This document shows, piece by piece, positions 60,916 to 64,000 of a DNA stretch of 64,000 nt; the first letter of the stretch is position 1; each line of letters begins with the position of its first letter. Location of the stretch: positions 558,001 to 622,000 of the forward strand of contig NZ_JBJQIK030000001.1 of NCBI RefSeq assembly GCF_045984285.3, given 5' to 3'. The notes beneath the pieces are model-generated. The model did not search any database, had not been told where the DNA came from, and worked only from the letters and a program-made list of their open reading frames with translations. The translations under genes and the position numbers were made by a program. Source of the DNA: Rugamonas sp045984285. GTDB lineage: Bacteria; Pseudomonadota; Gammaproteobacteria; Burkholderiales; Burkholderiaceae_D.

Positions 60916-61632
60916 ATGAGCAAACAAACCCTAGACCGCATCCTGCAATCGCAGGGATTCGGCACCCGCAAATATTGCCGCTCGCTGATCGAAGACGGCG
61001 ACGTGATCGCCAACGGCGAACTCCAGGACAACTACAAAGCCCAGATCGAAACGGACGGCCTCGTGCTCGAAGTGTTCGACGAACGCTGGGTGTACCGCGA
61101 GCGCGTGTACCTTGCGCTGTACAAGCCGGCCAACTACGAATGCTCGCGCAAGCCCAGCCATCATCCCGGCGTGCTGGAACTGCTGCCCGAGCAGTTCACC
61201 TGGCGCGACGTGCAGCCGGTGGGGCGCCTCGACCACGACACCACCGGCCTGCTGCTGATGTCCGATGACGGCCCCTTCATCCACGCCCAGTCCTCGCCCA
61301 AACGGCATGTACCGAAGGTCTACCAGGCCACCACGCAGGAACCGGTAACGGACGCGCTGGTGCAACGACTGCTGGGCGGCGTGCAGCTGCACGATGAACC
61401 GGCACCGCTGGCCGCGCTGGTCTGCGAGAAGAAGGGCGAGCGCCAGCTGGAGATTGTGCTGGAGCAGGGCAAGTACCACCAGGTAAAGCGCATGCTGGCC
61501 GCCGCCGGCAATCACTGCGCTGCACTGCACCGCTCCGCCATCGGGCGGCTGCAGCTCGAATCGCTGGGGCTGCATGAAGGGGAGTGGTGCTACCTGAATG
61601 AGGAGCAGCTTGCGATGCTGGCCTCGGTCTGA
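60916..61632 (+). CDS. rsuA: 16S rRNA pseudouridine(516) synthase-like
   Basis: 238 residues: N-terminal S4 domain (LDRILQSQGFGTRKYCRSLI), catalytic GRLDHDTTGLLLMSDDG, and YHQVKRMLAAAGNH. Of the RsuA group by its size. No RBS; a TAAAAT box directly upstream suggests a leaderless message. Confidence 0.9.
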   Translation: MSKQTLDRILQSQGFGTRKYCRSLIEDGDVIANGELQDNYKAQIETDGLVLEVFDERWVYRERVYLALYKPANYECSRKPSHHPGVLELLPEQFTWRDVQPVGRLDHDTTGLLLMSDDGPFIHAQSSPKRHVPKVYQATTQEPVTDALVQRLLGGVQLHDEPAPLAALVCEKKGERQLEIVLEQGKYHQVKRMLAAAGNHCAALHRSAIGRLQLESLGLHEGEWCYLNEEQLAMLASV

Positions 61633-61660
61633 GGCAACGCCATCGCACGGCACCAGCTCG

Positions 61661-63037
61661 CTATTCACTCAGCAGTTTCTGGGTCAGCGTGCGCGCAAAG
61701 CGCCGAAGATCGGGAACCGCGGTCGCCTCCCAATAGTCAGCTTTTAGCCAGGGGCCGATATAGAATAATTGGCTGGAGGGCTGTCCTTGAGCGGTCAATA
61801 TTGCACAATCGGGATCCACATCGATTCCCAATCCGAGCGCATCGGGACGGATAAGCTCTTCCCGTAACAGCTGCTGTATCAGGGGGCTCTCAACCTGGCG
61901 CGGATCGGAGCAGGGGCCGGTACAGTTGATGACGTACTGGGTGAAGATGGAGCTAGGGACATTTGATCCTCGGTGGCACAATGTGACCTTGATCCCGGAG
62001 CTGTTTTCTTCAAAGCCCAGTACGCGCGCGGCGGACAGGCGGACGTTGCCGTGTTCAATGAAGGCTTCAAAGCGTTCGGCGATGGCGGGTGCCAGGCGGT
62101 GCCGGTGAGTGTCCCAGAATGGCTGCAGGTGACGCAAAAAACGGCGGCGCTCTTTGGGCGGATATGCGCGCCAGATATCGGCCGTCGCGGGCCGCAATAT
62201 GGCTAAGCCCTCACGCCAGTCGCGGCCCTGGAGCGCCAGTTTTTTACAGTAATTCCGGAAAGCTCTGAGTTGCGCGCGGACGGTGCTTGCATCTCCCCAT
62301 ATCGCGGACGTGCCCGCCTCGTGAGGTTTCGCCGCAACCATCCTATGGTATTGAGGACGCAGCCCACGACGCGATACGGCATCGATACGGCGGTCCGGAT
62401 TCTGGCGGAGTAAAGTCATCGCTACATCGACTGCGGTCAATCCCGTGCCGATCAGCATTACCGGCGCCGCGGCTGGAATAGCATCCAGTCTAGCCTGATC
62501 CCAAGGATCTCTCAAATAACGCTTGGAGTTATAGAACGCCGGATCGGCAATGCGTGGATTATGGGAAGGGAAATGCCCTGGTGCTAACACGACCTTGTCT
62601 GCGTGAAGATTGCGTCCCGATCCGAGTACAACCCGATGACTGGCCATATTCTCAGCCGGGCAAATGGCCACAACATGCTCATAGATTCTCTCCAGGACGT
62701 TACCAGACCTTGTCAGTAGCTCGGCCTGGTTGAGTATCCATTCCAGATACTCGCCATAGATGCGGCGCGGCATGAAGCTGCCAGAAGTCGCGGCAGGATC
62801 AATTCCCTTCACGAAGTCCAGAAAGTGATCCGGTTCCTCGTCGTAAGCGCTCATATTTCCTGCAGGTACATTCAACGTATGATCTGCGCTTTGCGTGCCG
62901 TAGGCCATGCCGCGTGCAATATGGCCTGAGCCATTGAGGAGCGTTATCTGTACTGAGTGCGCCGCGGCTGAGCGCAGTAGCCGTGCGGCCACGACGGTGC
63001 CGGAATAGCCCGCACCGATAATCACAATTCGCTTCAT
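61661..63037 (-). CDS. FAD/NAD(P)-binding protein (PF13454-like)
   Basis: 458 residues. N-terminal FAD Rossmann motif IIGAGYSGTVVAARLL; a second dinucleotide fold around VMLIGTGLTAVDVAMTLLRQ. Resembles the broad family of predicted flavin oxidoreductases of unknown substrate. Lower GC than neighbours, in the accessory right end. Confidence 0.8.
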   Translation of the reverse strand: MKRIVIIGAGYSGTVVAARLLRSAAAHSVQITLLNGSGHIARGMAYGTQSADHTLNVPAGNMSAYDEEPDHFLDFVKGIDPAATSGSFMPRRIYGEYLEWILNQAELLTRSGNVLERIYEHVVAICPAENMASHRVVLGSGRNLHADKVVLAPGHFPSHNPRIADPAFYNSKRYLRDPWDQARLDAIPAAAPVMLIGTGLTAVDVAMTLLRQNPDRRIDAVSRRGLRPQYHRMVAAKPHEAGTSAIWGDASTVRAQLRAFRNYCKKLALQGRDWREGLAILRPATADIWRAYPPKERRRFLRHLQPFWDTHRHRLAPAIAERFEAFIEHGNVRLSAARVLGFEENSSGIKVTLCHRGSNVPSSIFTQYVINCTGPCSDPRQVESPLIQQLLREELIRPDALGLGIDVDPDCAILTAQGQPSSQLFYIGPWLKADYWEATAVPDLRRFARTLTQKLLSE

Positions 63038-63177
63038 ATCTTATTTTTGCATATGCGCCACCGTATTAATGATTTATTGTAATAGCAAACCAGGCCGTGA
63101 CTCCGGCTTGCTTACTTTTTGTAACGCACCCCGGTAAACTGGGAGCGCTCCATGTACTGAACTGTCATACTTCGCGA

Positions 63178-63810
63178 ATGCAGCCCGTAGAGAACAAATT
63201 GATTACGAAATCCAGAAATATCGTGTGGCATGACGCTACTATCACCCGCCGCCATCGTGAGGAGCTCAACGGGCACCAAAGTAAGTTGATTTGGTTCACC
63301 GGTCTATCAGGATCGGGCAAGTCTACGCTGGCGCATGCAATCGAGGAGAGGCTGCACCGGATGGGGTGCCGTACTTTCGTGCTTGATGGCGATAACGTGC
63401 GCCACGGCTTATGTGCCGATCTCGGCTTCTCTGACGATGCACGGGCGGAGAACATCCGTCGTGTGGGAGAGACCGCAAAACTGTTCGTAGACGCGGGAAT
63501 ACTTGTGCTGACCGCCTTCATTTCCCCCTTCGAGGCAGACCGGGCGCGGGTGCGTGCACTGCTGGGGCAGGGCGACTTTGTCGAAGTGTATTGCCACTGT
63601 TCGCTATCAACCTGCGAAAAGCGCGATGTGAAAGGGTTATATAAGCGAGCACGCGCCGGGGAAATCCAGGATTTTACTGGGATATCCTCTCCCTACGAAG
63701 TGCCGGCGGCGCCCGATCTGAAAATCGATACGGAATCAATCTCTGTGGAAGACTCCGTAGATCTCGTATTGTCCTTGCTCCATGCAAGGGGAGTTTTCGC
63801 CGGGCGCTGA
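63178..63810 (+). CDS. cysC: Adenylyl-sulfate kinase
   Basis: Makes PAPS from APS. 210 residues from ATG 63178. P-loop GLSGSGKST at 42-50, then VLDGDNVRHGLCADLGFS and LTAFISPFEADRARVR. Standalone, not beside cysDN or the sulfate importer. PAPS could also serve sulfation of surface sugars. Stop is 1 base from the next gene's stop. Confidence 0.93.
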   Translation: MQPVENKLITKSRNIVWHDATITRRHREELNGHQSKLIWFTGLSGSGKSTLAHAIEERLHRMGCRTFVLDGDNVRHGLCADLGFSDDARAENIRRVGETAKLFVDAGILVLTAFISPFEADRARVRALLGQGDFVEVYCHCSLSTCEKRDVKGLYKRARAGEIQDFTGISSPYEVPAAPDLKIDTESISVEDSVDLVLSLLHARGVFAGR

Positions 63811-63811
63811 C

Positions 63812-64000
63812 TCACTTTTGGCAATAAAAGATTATCTGGTTGGTGTAATAGCCCATCGCCTCGGAGTGGAAAATGGCTGCATGGGCTTCGGTAAAGCCTG
63901 CCCGGTGCAGATCTTCCAGCAACTTCCAGCCGAAATGCCTGAAACATAGGATTCCATCCCCGGACAGGGGATCGCCATGGTACTCAGGAGGCAAGATGTG
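63812..64000 (-). CDS. SAM-dependent methyltransferase, C-terminal fragment
   Basis: Frame open to the right edge, 62 residues ending IIFYCQK. LPPEYHGDPLSGDGILCFRH, then FGWKLLEDL, is the typical C-terminal segment of class I methyltransferases. Start and SAM-binding part lie outside the window. Confidence 0.75.
   Translation of the reverse strand, partial: HILPPEYHGDPLSGDGILCFRHFGWKLLEDLHRAGFTEAHAAIFHSEAMGYYTNQIIFYCQK

Overview
The window looks like chromosomal DNA of a high-GC beta-proteobacterium of the order Burkholderiales. Family Oxalobacteraceae (Massilia, Duganella or Janthinobacterium-like) is the best guess. This rests on the overall gene content, on the tonB-exbB-exbD-exbD-TPR gene order, on an Lqs/Jqs-type sensor and regulator pair, and on short palindromic repeats with a GGGGACAGACCC-like core. 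No phage, plasmid, insertion sequence, CRISPR array or rRNA gene is visible. One tRNA, initiator tRNA-fMet, is present.

Left part (1-31 kb). A truncated IclR-type regulator and dgkA are followed by a sulfate-uptake locus: sbp, an alpha/beta hydrolase, a 1-Cys peroxiredoxin, an unknown gene, cysT-cysW-cysA, and a CysB/Cbl-type regulator that overlaps cysA. A small membrane methyltransferase-like gene (7.2-7.9 kb) has palindromic repeats on both sides. Then come a TonB-dependent receptor, an aldo-keto reductase, pyrD, two N-degron aminoacyl-tRNA-protein transferases (bpt, aat), a Nudix hydrolase, tRNA-fMet, a MerR regulator, alkA and an EamA exporter. A tightly packed minus-strand series follows: ribF, ileS, lspA, coaBC, dut, a degenerate M48 protein, a small secreted protein and xdhC. 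The tonB-exbB-exbD-exbD-TPR operon powers outer-membrane receptors and contains an internal terminator-like hairpin.

Middle (31-49 kb). The stress operon yeaG(prkA)-yeaH-spoVR is followed by an adenine deaminase, an ABC permease with no ATPase beside it, and a two-gene quorum-sensing type two-component system resembling LqsS/LqsR. A truncated hemoglobin gene lies behind a perfect FNR-type box, then rmuC. Next is a molybdenum-cofactor block, moaA plus an in-frame MobA-MoeA fusion whose 3' end is duplicated between two long inverted repeats. A chromate transporter completes the block.

Right part (49-64 kb). RNase E and RluC are divergent and are followed by a phosphatase, a Rieske protein and SppA. 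Then comes a five-gene, translationally coupled cassette of two nucleotidyltransferases, a HAD phosphatase, a phosphodiesterase-like protein and a cupin, with no assigned pathway. It may supply an activated precursor for a surface molecule. The last 4.7 kb look more accessory: a DUF4160/DUF2442 pair, rsuA, an FAD/NAD(P)-binding protein, cysC and the end of a methyltransferase.

The items I judge most worth following up are the five-gene nucleotidyltransferase cassette, the LqsS/LqsR-like pair with no synthase nearby, the duplicated moeA tail between inverted repeats, and the probable leaderless FNR-dependent globin gene. All product names come from reading the sequence; no database search was run.
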